This document shows, piece after piece, positions 1 through 10,368 of a DNA stretch of 64,000 nucleotides (the stretch's first letter is position 1; each line of letters starts with the position of its first letter). Source of the DNA: Petrimonas sp. GTDB lineage: Bacteria > Bacteroidota > Bacteroidia > Bacteroidales > Dysgonomonadaceae. The DNA lies in assembly GCA_012839475.1 (NCBI GenBank), contig DUNG01000023.1, forward strand, positions 186,001-250,000, in the 5' to 3' direction. The translations under genes were made by a program, and so were the position numbers. The notes beneath the pieces were generated by a model. It had not been told where the DNA came from and made no database searches. It worked only from the letters and a program-made list of their open reading frames with translations.

Positions 1-207
1 CTCGAGGAGTTTACAAAGGAGTTGGGCATCAAGGTGGGAGAGACCACGCCCGACGGACGCTTTTCGATTAACTGCTTGCGCTGCGTGGGGGCCTGCGGGT
101 TAGCCCCCGTGGTGCTGGTGGGCGAAAAAGTGTACGGACGCGTTTCGCCAGATGGGGTAAAGCAGATTATTGATGAGTACAAAAAGGCGGATGGTGGAAG
201 CTGTTAA
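1..207 (+). CDS. C-terminal fragment of a thioredoxin-like [2Fe-2S] subunit (NuoE/HydC-like, probable hydrogenase or NADH dehydrogenase 24-kDa type)
   Basis: Frame open from base 1 (LEEFTKELGIKVGETTPDGRFSINCLRCVGACGLAPVVLVGEKVYGRVSPDGVKQIIDEYK); CxxxCGLAP and VYGRVSP motifs; 5' truncated by window edge. Confidence 0.8.
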   Translation, partial: LEEFTKELGIKVGETTPDGRFSINCLRCVGACGLAPVVLVGEKVYGRVSPDGVKQIIDEYKKADGGSC

Positions 208-280
208 AATGTTTCTATGCACTTTAACCTGCCTTTCCGGCAGCCTTTTAAGTTGTTTCAGCACATGTTTTTTCAGCAGG

Positions 281-1372
281 TTAAATCCGGGTGTTCGCTC
301 CTGCTTGAATTCTCTTTTCATACCGGGCAGAGTTTCCCTGTTGAAAATAAGCGATAACGTGATTCAGACCACGTAGCCGCCGTTCTAGTGATTTAAGTTC
401 CCCTTCCCCATCGTCATTGGCGATGGGGAGGGGTTTGTTTTCATATAGCAGGTATTCGGGTCGGTAGCTGGTAGGCGTGATGTTGGGCATAACCACGTTG
501 GCGCCTATCGTGATGGCTTTTTCCCGTGCGTTGCTGTCAATCGCCTCCAGTGCGGTGGTCGCTGCTATATTGATGTCCTTCATCAGGAGGCGCAGCAGGG
601 CTACCATCTTCCAGCTCAGTTGCAGCCGATCCTCAAGGGAGAGTAGCTTTTCCCTGTGGGCGTAGAGCGGGGTATCTGGGTGCTCGATGTAGGGCCCCAT
701 ACCGCACATATCGATATCGATCCGTTTCATGAAGAGGAGATCGTCTGCCAGCTGATCGATCGTCTGGAAGGGGAGGCCGATCATTACCCCGGTTCCCACC
801 TGGTATCCTGTTTCCCGCAACGCTTCCAGTGCCTTCAGCCGTTCATGATAGGTGTGGGCGTTATCATTGGGATGCAGCTTTCGGTACAGCGCTTCCGAGG
901 AGGTCTCCACGCGAAGAAGGTAACGATCTGCACCGCTCTCGAACCAGCGTCGGTAGGTCTCTTTTCGCTGCTCTCCACAGGAAAGGGTGATGCCGAGTGC
1001 CCCGTTAGTAGCCTGCTTCGCCTCCCTCACGATGCGGTCGATCCATGCGATAAATTCCGGTGAGTTCCATTCGCCCGACTGGATGGTGACTGACCCGTAC
1101 CCCCCCTCGTAGGCCCTCATCACGGCTTCCATCGTTTCTTCGTGGCTTAGCATGTAGCGGTGCAGTGAGCGGTTCGAACGACGGATGCCGCAGTAGAAGC
1201 AATCTTTCTGGCAGCGGTTGGATAGCTCGATCAATCCCCGTAAGTATACTTTGTTTCCCACGTGCTGCTTTTTGACGAGGGCAGCGCGCTCAAACAGCCT
1301 CTGCTCCTCCTCTCCTTTGGTTGACAGGAGCGAGATAAGATTCTCCTTTGACAGTTTTTCCTTCATCGTCAT
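281..1372 (-). CDS. hydE: [FeFe] hydrogenase H-cluster radical SAM maturase HydE
   Basis: Radical SAM CxxxCxxC (CQKDCFYCGIR); size 363 aa; next to hydF and hydG. Confidence 0.93.
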   Translation of the reverse strand: MTMKEKLSKENLISLLSTKGEEEQRLFERAALVKKQHVGNKVYLRGLIELSNRCQKDCFYCGIRRSNRSLHRYMLSHEETMEAVMRAYEGGYGSVTIQSGEWNSPEFIAWIDRIVREAKQATNGALGITLSCGEQRKETYRRWFESGADRYLLRVETSSEALYRKLHPNDNAHTYHERLKALEALRETGYQVGTGVMIGLPFQTIDQLADDLLFMKRIDIDMCGMGPYIEHPDTPLYAHREKLLSLEDRLQLSWKMVALLRLLMKDINIAATTALEAIDSNAREKAITIGANVVMPNITPTSYRPEYLLYENKPLPIANDDGEGELKSLERRLRGLNHVIAYFQQGNSARYEKRIQAGANTRI

Positions 1373-1548
1373 TTGGTTTGTTCCATGGGGCGTTTACGGC
1401 GTATGAGGCAGTTTTACCTTGTTGGTGTTATCCTTGCTCCCGTTCTCGATGGGATACTTTTCTTATAGGTCGTTTCATCTGGGACACCGGGATGCGAGGC
1501 GTGTCCAACGGTTTCCTGTTCTTCTTCAGATGGGTGTTTAGGCTGGAG

Positions 1549-2778
1549 TCAAAAATCCGGAAAAAGTTGCGGCTCAATGCTTTTTTTATTGAATACCCGT
1601 GTTGCCCTGTTGAAGATGCCGTGCAGGTAGGCCAGTGCCATCCCGTAGTTGGTGACCGGGACACCTGCTTCGATAAAGGGGCGGAGTCGGTTTTGCAGCT
1701 GCTTGCGGGTAATCATACAGCCACCGCACTGAATCACGAGTGCAAACTCGCGGGGGTCAGCAGGCAGCTCGGTGAGGCCTGATACAACGGTAAAACGTAA
1801 TTTCTTACCTGTAACCTTTTGAAGCAGAGCCGGTATCTTTACCCTCCCTATATCGTCGCAACTAACCTGGTGGGTGCAGCTCTCCAGTATCAGCACGTGG
1901 TCGCCCTCTTCCAGTTGAGAGATACTCGGCGTCCCCGCCAGGTAAGCTTCGAAATCGCCCTTGAGACGGGCAAATAGGATGCTGAAGCTGGTCAGCGGGA
2001 CATCCTGGGGGAGTCGTCTCGCCACGACCCCGAACACCGAGCTGTCGGTGATGGCCAAGGCAGGTCGTATCCGGAGCTTAGAGAAATCTGCCAGCTCGGT
2101 CTCTTTAATCACGATGACCACGCAATGGTTATCGAGGGCATCGCGCAGGGTTTGGTTTTGCGGGAGGATAAGCCGCCCCTCAGGTGCCGCTTCGTCGATG
2201 GGCGTGATGAGCAGTACCACGTCCTTTGGCTTGACCAGGTCACCAATCAGCGAGCTTTTCAAGAAAGCGGTTTCCGGTACGATTCGTTTTAGCGCACTTA
2301 TCAACCGCTCCTTATCGGCCGGTAGGGTCGTGCTAAAGTCGATGATCTCCGCGTTGGAGTATTGCTTGATGGCAGTTTTGGTGATCGCCGCGATTTTGTC
2401 GATATCGCTTTTGTTGTGCGCGATAAGGTACGGCACCTCATTCTTGTTGAACTGCTCGATCAAGCGTACCTCGTAGTCGCCAAACTGGTTCCCGGAAATT
2501 AGTAGTATTGCGCAGTCGACCCTCCGGATAACCTCTTTGGAGCGCTGTATCTTCATCGAGCCGATTTCACCCAAGTCGTCCATGCCGGCCGTATCGATCA
2601 GGATTGCCGGGCCGATATCGGTAATCTCCACCGATTTTTTCACGGGGTCAGTCGTCGTTCCTGGGAAATGCGATACAAGGGATATCTCTTGTCCGGTGAT
2701 CATGTTGATCAGCGAACTTTTCCCGGTGTTCACGCGACCAAATATGCCAATATGAAGCCTGTTCACACTCATGTGCAA
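1549..2778 (-). CDS. hydF: [FeFe] hydrogenase H-cluster maturation GTPase HydF
   Basis: N-terminal GTPase (GRVNTGKSSLIN, DTAGMDD, NKSD) plus C-terminal Cys motif (IQCGGCMITRKQL); neighbours hydE/hydG. Confidence 0.93.
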   Translation of the reverse strand: MHMSVNRLHIGIFGRVNTGKSSLINMITGQEISLVSHFPGTTTDPVKKSVEITDIGPAILIDTAGMDDLGEIGSMKIQRSKEVIRRVDCAILLISGNQFGDYEVRLIEQFNKNEVPYLIAHNKSDIDKIAAITKTAIKQYSNAEIIDFSTTLPADKERLISALKRIVPETAFLKSSLIGDLVKPKDVVLLITPIDEAAPEGRLILPQNQTLRDALDNHCVVIVIKETELADFSKLRIRPALAITDSSVFGVVARRLPQDVPLTSFSILFARLKGDFEAYLAGTPSISQLEEGDHVLILESCTHQVSCDDIGRVKIPALLQKVTGKKLRFTVVSGLTELPADPREFALVIQCGGCMITRKQLQNRLRPFIEAGVPVTNYGMALAYLHGIFNRATRVFNKKSIEPQLFPDF

Positions 2779-2801
2779 TAATTACGTTTTGGGAACGCGT
2801 G

Positions 2802-4223
2802 TTAAAAATAGATGTCTCGCTCTCCCCTTTTCACCCGTTCGATTTTTTCCCGAATATCGCGCTGCATCTTTTCGTTCATCCTTTCCATATTTTTCTCGAT
2901 CACAGCCCATCCTCTATTCGAGGTTTCCGGTGGGGCGTAATCCACCAGGTACTCGGCCAGCGTGAGCATGGCATTGGGCGTGCAGAACCTTTTGATGAAG
3001 CCGGGTACGGAGAACTCCATGAAGTGTTCCCCGGTCCGGCCGAGCCGGTAGCAGGCAGTGCAGAACGAGGGGAGCATCCCCTGCTGTAGCAGCTCGTCTA
3101 CCACCTCGTTCAAGGTGCGGTCATCACCGATATGGAACTGCCCGCGGTTCAGGTCGTGATTCCTTTCCGCTCGGGAGTAGCTCCCCAACTCTATTTTGGT
3201 GCCGCCGTCTATCTGAGACACCCCGTATTGTATCAGCTCGTTACGCAGTGGTGCCGGCTCGCGTGCGGTTAAGATTAGTCCGGTATAGGGGACTGCCAGT
3301 CGGAGAATAGCTACTAGCCGGGCGAACTCCTCATCCGACACGAAATGGCGATCTCCTACTTCGAGCATGGATGCATCTTTTATCCTGGGGAAGGAGATGG
3401 TGTGGGGACCCACGTTGTAGCATGCTTCCAGGTGATTGGTATGTCGCACCAACCCCATCACCTCGAAGCGCCAATCGTACAGGCCCAGCAGCGCGCCGAT
3501 GCCCACGTCATCGAGACCTGCTTCTTGCGCCCGGTCGAGCGAGGTAAGCCGGTACTCGTAGTTTGCCTTCTTGCCTCGAACGTGGTACCTCTTGTAAGCC
3601 TCTGGGTGGTATGTCTCCTGGAATACCTGGTAGGTACCTATCCCCGCCTCTTTCACGGTGCGAAACCCCTCGATGTCCAGCGGTGCCGCGTTGATGTTTA
3701 CCCGTCGTATTTCGCCAGTTCCCTTTTTCACGCGGTAGGCGGTTCGGGCCGCCTCCGCGATGAATTCGGGGCTATACTCGGTATGCTCCCCGAAAACCAA
3801 GATCAACCGTTTCTGTCCCTCATCCTCCAGGGCTTCGATCTCTCTCTCCAGCTCTTTGCCAGTAAGGGTTACGCGCACCTGTTCCCGGTTGGAAGATCTG
3901 AACCCGCAGTAGGTACAGTCGTTCGAGCACTTGTTGCCAACGTAGAGAGGGGCGAATAGCACGATACGGTCACCGTAAACCTTTGTCTTCAGTGCCTTGG
4001 CTCCCTCTTTAATACAATGAATCGACTCACTGTCGGTCCCGTTAATCAGGACCGCCACCTCTTTCAGGTTGAGTCTCTTTTTTTCCAACGACTTCGCCAC
4101 CACCTGCTGTACGCTCTCAAGGGTAGAGGGAGTTTGGTTTAGGTAGTTCCATATCTCATCAGCATCGATAAACGGTTGCATCGGGACATCGGGGATACGG
4201 TATTGTTCCGGGATAAACTGCAT
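2802..4223 (-). CDS. hydG: [FeFe] hydrogenase H-cluster radical SAM maturase HydG
   Basis: ThiH-like radical SAM (CSNDCTYCGFR), C-terminal CTACYRLGRTGEHFMEF, 473 aa. Confidence 0.93.
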   Translation of the reverse strand: MQFIPEQYRIPDVPMQPFIDADEIWNYLNQTPSTLESVQQVVAKSLEKKRLNLKEVAVLINGTDSESIHCIKEGAKALKTKVYGDRIVLFAPLYVGNKCSNDCTYCGFRSSNREQVRVTLTGKELEREIEALEDEGQKRLILVFGEHTEYSPEFIAEAARTAYRVKKGTGEIRRVNINAAPLDIEGFRTVKEAGIGTYQVFQETYHPEAYKRYHVRGKKANYEYRLTSLDRAQEAGLDDVGIGALLGLYDWRFEVMGLVRHTNHLEACYNVGPHTISFPRIKDASMLEVGDRHFVSDEEFARLVAILRLAVPYTGLILTAREPAPLRNELIQYGVSQIDGGTKIELGSYSRAERNHDLNRGQFHIGDDRTLNEVVDELLQQGMLPSFCTACYRLGRTGEHFMEFSVPGFIKRFCTPNAMLTLAEYLVDYAPPETSNRGWAVIEKNMERMNEKMQRDIREKIERVKRGERDIYF

Positions 4224-4537
4224 ATATATAACTTAGTGCCTATGCGCGAAGATAACAATATCGACCCAATTTCATGCTATCACCACTCAATAATTTCATA
4301 CAACTTTCGTGTATATAAGTTCAACCATTGCATTCATGTCAGTTTTTACTTTCATGATTGAAAGAAAAAATAGCTCGATAAAAACATGCGATAGTCGTAG
4401 ATTTTTTTAACTTTGTCGGTAGTTGCCGCGCTACAGGAAAAATATATCTCTTCGTGCTAAAGGGAAAAGGGGAGATTAATCGGTGGAAGGAGCAAAGTGG
4501 CAGGAATAGGAATAAACAGAAAAGCAAAAAGGGGTTT

Positions 4538-5431
4538 ATGAAAAGAGTTGATTTAACAGGTTTGGGGGTGGCGTTAATCACCCCGTTTAAAGAGGACGGT
4601 TCCATAGATTTTGATGCCCTCCCGCTGTTGGTGGATTACCAGTTGGAGAATGGGACCGATTATATCGTGGCCCTGGGCACTACGGCTGAAACGCCCACGC
4701 TTTTCAGGCAGGAGAAAAAGGAGGTGGTTCGTTGCATCGTTGAACGGGTCAATGGGAGGGTTCCAGTGGTGATGGGAGTGGGGGGAAACAATACGGCCGC
4801 CCTGGTGGAGGAGTTACAGACCTCCGATTTCACGGGTGTGAGCGCGATCCTATCGGTGACTCCCTATTATAACAAACCGTCTCAAGAGGGCCTTTTCCAG
4901 CATTATAGAACGTTATCGAACTACTCGCCGCTGCCCATCGTGTTGTACAACGTGCCGGGTCGGACGGGCGTGAATATGACGGCCGAGACAGCCCTTCGTA
5001 TTGCTCACCACTGTCCCAACGTGATCGCGACTAAAGAGGCGTCAGGTAACCTACAACAGATAAAAGCGATTGCCGAGGGTGCACCCGAGGGGTTTCACGT
5101 GATTTCTGGTGATGATGCTGTTACCACTGCCGTGATTGAATTGGGTGGTATAGGCGTGATTTCGGTCTTCGCCAACGCGTTCCCTAAAGAGATGTCTTGG
5201 CTCGTGCAGAGTGGGCTTGGTGGTGACCTTGTGAATGCGCGAAGCGAGATGGAGGCTAATTACAGCGAGCTTTTTCACCTGATGTTCGTAGAGGGTAACC
5301 CGGCCGGTGTGAAGTGTATGCTCCATGAAAAGGGGATGATTCTTAACTGCCTACGCTTGCCTTTGGTCCCGGTGAGCGAGGAGACCCATGCGAAAATCAA
5401 GAAAGCGTTGGCTAACTTCATTCAAGGATGA
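4538..5431 (+). CDS. dapA: 4-hydroxy-tetrahydrodipicolinate synthase
   Basis: GLGVALITPFKEDGSIDFDAL, ALGTTAETPTL, YNVPGRTGVNM, ATKEASGN motifs; start taken at internal ATG 4538 rather than ORF-track 4454. Confidence 0.94.
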   Translation: MKRVDLTGLGVALITPFKEDGSIDFDALPLLVDYQLENGTDYIVALGTTAETPTLFRQEKKEVVRCIVERVNGRVPVVMGVGGNNTAALVEELQTSDFTGVSAILSVTPYYNKPSQEGLFQHYRTLSNYSPLPIVLYNVPGRTGVNMTAETALRIAHHCPNVIATKEASGNLQQIKAIAEGAPEGFHVISGDDAVTTAVIELGGIGVISVFANAFPKEMSWLVQSGLGGDLVNARSEMEANYSELFHLMFVEGNPAGVKCMLHEKGMILNCLRLPLVPVSEETHAKIKKALANFIQG

Positions 5432-5515
5432 GGATAGTGAGCATGGTTTAACAACACAAAGAGAATCCAATTAAAAAAGGTTGTCAAAAGGTTTCCATGA
5501 AAAGGGATTTATTGA

Positions 5516-5549
5516 AAAAGAGGCCCCCTTGATTGAGAAGGCCTCTTTT
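5516..5549 (+). terminator. Rho-independent terminator-like hairpin downstream of dapA
   Basis: aaaagaggcc ... ggcctctttt stem followed by T-rich tail. Confidence 0.7.
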
Positions 5550-5788
5550 ATAATGGTTAACGTGATATCAGGTTTAAGGCAAAAAAGATTGTTTTAGGTT
5601 ATCGTTTACAAAGATAAGACCCATTTTTGAACTGGCAAAATAAAAAAACATATTATAAAACATAGTTATAGAATATGTTTTTGGATCGATTGGGCTGCGT
5701 TAGAATTTTAACCTGCTTTAATTCAGTGTGAAGTGACTTCTGCAGGGAGGTCTCTTCTTTTAGGGGCTACTTCTCTTGGTGAAACATT

Positions 5789-5821
5789 AAAAAAGGCAGG
5801 TCATTATGACCTGCCTTTTTT
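5789..5821 (-). terminator. Rho-independent terminator for rpsO (bidirectional sequence)
   Basis: aaaaaggcaggtca-tta-tgacctgccttttt perfect hairpin flanked by A/T tracts. Confidence 0.85.
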
Positions 5822-5835
5822 CCATTTTTCGAGAA

Positions 5836-6105
5836 TTATTTCCGGATGCCCAGCTCCTTGATAATGGAGCGATACCGTTCGATATCCTTTTCGATCAGGT
5901 AATCGAGTAAACGACGACGCTTACCCACTAAAATTCTCAATGCCCTTTCCGTGTTATAATCCTTCTTGTGTGACTTCAAATGTTGAGTCAAGTGCGAAAT
6001 ACGGTAGGAAAACAATGCTATCTGCGCTTCAGGTGAGCCAGTATCAGTGTTAGACTTCCCGTACTTGGCGAAGATTTCCTTCTTTTTTTCAGAATCTAAA
6101 TACAT
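5836..6105 (-). CDS. rpsO: 30S ribosomal protein S15
   Basis: 89 aa; [49 protein letters not shown]. Confidence 0.97.
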   Translation of the reverse strand: MYLDSEKKKEIFAKYGKSNTDTGSPEAQIALFSYRISHLTQHLKSHKKDYNTERALRILVGKRRRLLDYLIEKDIERYRSIIKELGIRK

Positions 6106-6216
6106 GCTTTGTAGTAACTATTGCGTTTAAAAACTTTTCGGACGGCAAAGATACGTTTAAAAAATTACATTACAAACGGATTGGTTGATTATTTTACCTT
6201 TGGTACCGCCACTGAG

Positions 6217-7506
6217 CTACTGGCGTCGTTTTAATTTCCCGCTAAGGCGGCGAATAGCGTCGGTTATCGCCTGATCCGGTTCAATCACGTTATATTCGCC
6301 CCAAAAGTCGGGATCGAGAAAATGTTCAACTTTTTCCGCGATCACGTCTGTCGACCGGATTCGCTCATTACGTGGAAACCTCACCACGTTTTCGTTATAC
6401 CGGTCCGTGATGGCCATCTCGGAACCGATAGTGTAGTTGGTCGCGAACAGCCCGAAGAGCCGGTTACTCCATCGTACGCGGAACTCCACATCAGTTGAGC
6501 TGTAGTTAAAGAACCACTTGCCCTCATTCTCGCTGAAATCTACCACGTAGCGGGCACGGTTCACCTCTACTTTCATTTTGGGTGGCTTGCGGCGAATGAA
6601 GATCTGGGATGCGTCTTTCCTACCTTCCACGTTCATGTTAAACTCCATGCGTGCAAAAGCGAGAGAGTGAGCCTCCAAATAGATCGTTCCCCGGAATAAG
6701 ATATCTCGAATACTTTCCAGTGGGGCAAACGAGATGGCGTAATGTGGCCTGTTGTTGTAATTGATTAGTCCATCAATATGGAATGAGTAGTCTGCTCCGT
6801 TTATGCCAAAAACGATCTCCGGGTTTTTCGCGATATCAAGCATCAGGGCATCGCTAATCCCACCTTGAAACTTCAATAACACGGTGTCTCTCGGGGAGAT
6901 GTCAGTTGCTTTTCTTCCAATGTAAATCCGGGCTTGGTCACTGTTGATTGACGAGTAAGAGGATTTATAAATGTCCAGAACCGCTTCCACGAGGGATATG
7001 TAGCGAGATCCTTTCTTTACCGATTCACGGTAGAATGAGACCATCATGTTGGGCTTGTCCGAGTAGTTTTGAGGAATTCGGCGCAACGCTTCCCGCACCA
7101 ACAAGGTGCCATCACCGGAGACTACCTCTATCTCACTTAACGTGAAGGGTGATGGCTTGAGATTGATATGGTTGTTGGGGGTGTCGATTAACGTGATGAC
7201 CGGGATATGCCCGTTCTCGTACCCTAGGTGACGAATCACGAGGTGCGAATTGCGGGAAGATGCGGGTAGCCTTATGGAGAAGTAGCCTTCTTGGTTGGTG
7301 ACACTTGATATATGGCTACCGTACACCGTGATGCTCGCGTTTACAAGCGGTTCATTGGTGTCACCGCCCAGTACCCTTCCCCTTAGCACGTGGATTGAAT
7401 CCGTACGTTGATCTATCTCTATGGCCTCCACCGATTCCTCTGTTGACCACGCGTTAACGGAGAGGATACAACAAAAAAGAAAGGATAGGACTACCAGGCG
7501 TTTCAT
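6217..7506 (-). CDS. Exported carboxypeptidase-like regulatory domain protein (CarboxypepD_reg-like/DUF5686-like)
   Basis: Signal peptide; N-terminal RGRVLGGDTNEPLVNASITVYGS...TNQEGYFSIRLP beta-sandwich motif. Confidence 0.7.
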   Translation of the reverse strand: MKRLVVLSFLFCCILSVNAWSTEESVEAIEIDQRTDSIHVLRGRVLGGDTNEPLVNASITVYGSHISSVTNQEGYFSIRLPASSRNSHLVIRHLGYENGHIPVITLIDTPNNHINLKPSPFTLSEIEVVSGDGTLLVREALRRIPQNYSDKPNMMVSFYRESVKKGSRYISLVEAVLDIYKSSYSSINSDQARIYIGRKATDISPRDTVLLKFQGGISDALMLDIAKNPEIVFGINGADYSFHIDGLINYNNRPHYAISFAPLESIRDILFRGTIYLEAHSLAFARMEFNMNVEGRKDASQIFIRRKPPKMKVEVNRARYVVDFSENEGKWFFNYSSTDVEFRVRWSNRLFGLFATNYTIGSEMAITDRYNENVVRFPRNERIRSTDVIAEKVEHFLDPDFWGEYNVIEPDQAITDAIRRLSGKLKRRQ

Positions 7507-7697
7507 GTGTTGGGAATTATCAGTGGTTTAACGTGGACTGCGCAATTTAACTGTCATACAAAGTAAACATTTAGAAGTCAGAAATCCAACAAAGTGACAC
7601 TTTTTAACTATTAAAAGTTACAGGAAAAAATTTGTTTCATGAATATGGGGTAAAATCGGTTTGTTAAAGTTAAATTTGCACAGTAAACGCGGCGAAA

Positions 7698-9278
7698 ATG
7701 ACTTACAAATACGATTTTTTAGTAATCGGTTCCGGTATCGCGGGGATGAGCTTCGCGCTTAAGGTGGCACCGCACGGCAGGGTGGCACTTGTGGCCAAGA
7801 CCCTGCTGGAAGAAGGTAACACCTTTTACGCCCAAGGTGGTATTGCCTCGGTGACCCATCCCTGGGATCACTTCGAGAACCATATTGCCGACACGTTAAA
7901 TGCCGGCGCCGGGCTGTGTGCCCCCGAGGTGGTAGAGAAGGTGGTGCGTGAAGCGCCCGGGCAGATCCGGGAACTGATAGGATGGGGAGTGGACTTCGAC
8001 AAAGATGAACAGGGCAATTTCGACCTGCATAGAGAGGGGGGGCATTCTGATTTTCGCATCCTGCACCACAAGGATAAAACGGGGGCAGAGATACAGATGA
8101 GCCTTGTGGAAGCGGTTAGGGCTCATCCCAATATCGATGTGTTTGAGCGTCATTTCACTATTGAGGTGCTTACGCAGCATCACTTGGGACAGATCGTAAC
8201 CCGCCATACGCCGGATATCGAATGCTATGGCGCGTATATTCTTAACGAAGAGACCGGATCGATTGATGTCTTCTTGTCGAGAGTGACTATGATGGCCACG
8301 GGTGGCATCGGCGCAGTCTATCAAACCACTACCAACCCCAGCGTGGCCACGGGTGATGGCATCGCCATGGTTTCAAGGGCGAAAGGGGAGGTAAAGGGGA
8401 TGGAGTTCGTGCAGTTTCATCCCACGGCGCTCTACCACCCTGGAGCGAGGCCCTCTTTCTTGATTACCGAAGCGATGAGAGGGTACGGCGCCATTTTAAA
8501 AACGTTGGATGGTAAGGAGTTCATGCACAAGTATGACGAGCGAGGTTCCCTGGCTCCACGCGATATCGTGGCCCGCGCTATCGATACCGAGATGAAGGAG
8601 CGGGGAGAGGAGCACGTTTTCCTGGATGTGACGCGACAGGATGCGGCAGAGACGCGGCGTCAATTTCCCACGATATACGAGAAATGCCTCGCGTTCGGGA
8701 TCGATATCACGAAAGAGATGATTCCTGTTGCCCCGGCGGCGCATTACCTCTGTGGAGGGATCTGGGTGGATCTAAACGGTGCCACCTCTATTCATCGCCT
8801 CTACGCCAACGGTGAGTGTGCTTGTACCGGGTTGCATGGGGCGAACCGCTTGGCCTCCAACTCGTTGATAGAGGCAGTGGTGTTTGCCGATGCAGCAGCG
8901 AAACATACAATACCCCGCTTCAAGCAGTACCCGTTTCAGGAGGATGTACCTCCCTGGAATGACGAAGGAACCACCTCGCCCGAGGAGATGGTGTTAATCA
9001 CGCAGAGCTACCGGGAGGTGGGGCAGATTATGTCATCCTACGTGGGTATCGTTCGTTCCGACCTGCGTTTGAACCGGGCGATGAGCCGTCTCAACATCCT
9101 CTTTCGGGAGACGGAGAGTCTTTTCCAACGGTCGGTGGTCTCCCGCGAAATTTGCGAGCTGAGGAATATCATCAAGGTGAGTTACCTGGTTATCAAACAG
9201 GCTATGGCGCGTAAGGAGAGCCGTGGACTGCATTACACCATCGACTATCCGGACAAAGATCCCAACTCGATATTGTGA
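7698..9278 (+). CDS. nadB: L-aspartate oxidase
   Basis: FAD motif LVIGSGIAGMSFALKVA; ATGGIGAVYQTTTNP; GLHGANRLASNSLIEAVVF. Confidence 0.95.
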   Translation: MTYKYDFLVIGSGIAGMSFALKVAPHGRVALVAKTLLEEGNTFYAQGGIASVTHPWDHFENHIADTLNAGAGLCAPEVVEKVVREAPGQIRELIGWGVDFDKDEQGNFDLHREGGHSDFRILHHKDKTGAEIQMSLVEAVRAHPNIDVFERHFTIEVLTQHHLGQIVTRHTPDIECYGAYILNEETGSIDVFLSRVTMMATGGIGAVYQTTTNPSVATGDGIAMVSRAKGEVKGMEFVQFHPTALYHPGARPSFLITEAMRGYGAILKTLDGKEFMHKYDERGSLAPRDIVARAIDTEMKERGEEHVFLDVTRQDAAETRRQFPTIYEKCLAFGIDITKEMIPVAPAAHYLCGGIWVDLNGATSIHRLYANGECACTGLHGANRLASNSLIEAVVFADAAAKHTIPRFKQYPFQEDVPPWNDEGTTSPEEMVLITQSYREVGQIMSSYVGIVRSDLRLNRAMSRLNILFRETESLFQRSVVSREICELRNIIKVSYLVIKQAMARKESRGLHYTIDYPDKDPNSIL

Positions 9279-9450
9279 CCCGGTGCCCTGTGCTTTGGGG
9301 TGTTGTTTTGGCTTTTAACGCGAAACTCTTACCGAAGCTTGAAAATAAAACGGATCATATACCGAGAGATAAATAGACTCGGATACAAATTCATCGAGGC
9401 ACAAATATGTCGGGATGCGAATACATGGGATGTAAAGAATTCAGAAGGCA

Positions 9451-10368
9451 GTGAAGTGGGGAGTTAGTAAAAATAATGGATATAGCTGTATGCGAAGTGA
9501 CGAGAAAGTGAAAACGATTAATTTGAACGGTGAATTAATGGACCTCTCCGAACCGAGGGTGATGGGGATACTAAATGTAACCCCCGACTCGTTCTTCCCT
9601 GGTAGCCGGAAGCAGTCGGAACGGGATATTGTGGAGCGGTGCGGCCAAATCCTTCGCGAAGGGGGCACGTTTATCGATGTAGGTGCGCAATCCACCATGC
9701 CCATCTCTCGTCTTTTGGATGCCAAGGAGGAGGCGGGGCGGTTGATGCCCGCCTTGAGGCTGATTAGGAGGGAGTTTCCGCGGGCGCTGCTGTCGGTTGA
9801 CACCTTTTACGCCGACGTGGCGAAGGAGGCGGTTGAAGAGCACGGGGTGAATCTGATCAACGACATTTCGGGGGGGCAAATCGATGAGCGCATGTTTCCC
9901 ACGGTGGCCAAGCTGAAGGTGCCCTACATCCTGATGCATATGCGGGGGACGCCCCAGACGATGCAGCAGTTGACTGATTACGATCACTTCGTGCAGGAGG
10001 TACTCCTTTACTTTTCGGAAAAGATCGCGCAGCTGAATCAGCTGGGGGTGAATGACGTGATCCTTGACCCTGGCTTCGGCTTCAGCAAAACGGTCTCCCA
10101 AAATTACGAATTGATGGCTTATCTGAAATATTTTCATATCTTTGAGGAGCCGCTCCTGGTGGGTATATCGCGAAAGTCGATGATATACAAGCTCCTTGGC
10201 TCTACGCCGGAGCAGAGCCTCAACGGGACCTCCGTGTTGAATACGGTCGCGCTGCTCTCGGGTGCCCACATCCTGAGGGTGCACGACGTGAAAGAGGCGG
10301 CGGAGTGTGTCAAGATCGTGCAGGAGTTGAATCATAAATCAAGGGTATGTTCGCGCATTTCGGTTTAA
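9451..10368 (+). CDS. folP: Dihydropteroate synthase (true start may be ATG 9490)
   Basis: VMGILNVTPDSF, INDISGG, DPGFGFSKT, GISRKSMIYKLLG. Confidence 0.94.
   Translation: MKWGVSKNNGYSCMRSDEKVKTINLNGELMDLSEPRVMGILNVTPDSFFPGSRKQSERDIVERCGQILREGGTFIDVGAQSTMPISRLLDAKEEAGRLMPALRLIRREFPRALLSVDTFYADVAKEAVEEHGVNLINDISGGQIDERMFPTVAKLKVPYILMHMRGTPQTMQQLTDYDHFVQEVLLYFSEKIAQLNQLGVNDVILDPGFGFSKTVSQNYELMAYLKYFHIFEEPLLVGISRKSMIYKLLGSTPEQSLNGTSVLNTVALLSGAHILRVHDVKEAAECVKIVQELNHKSRVCSRISV

Noticed and set aside
9571-10335. 254-aa minus-strand ORF antisense to folP
   Set aside because: His/Arg/Leu-rich shadow ORF with no domain; folP on the other strand is unambiguous.
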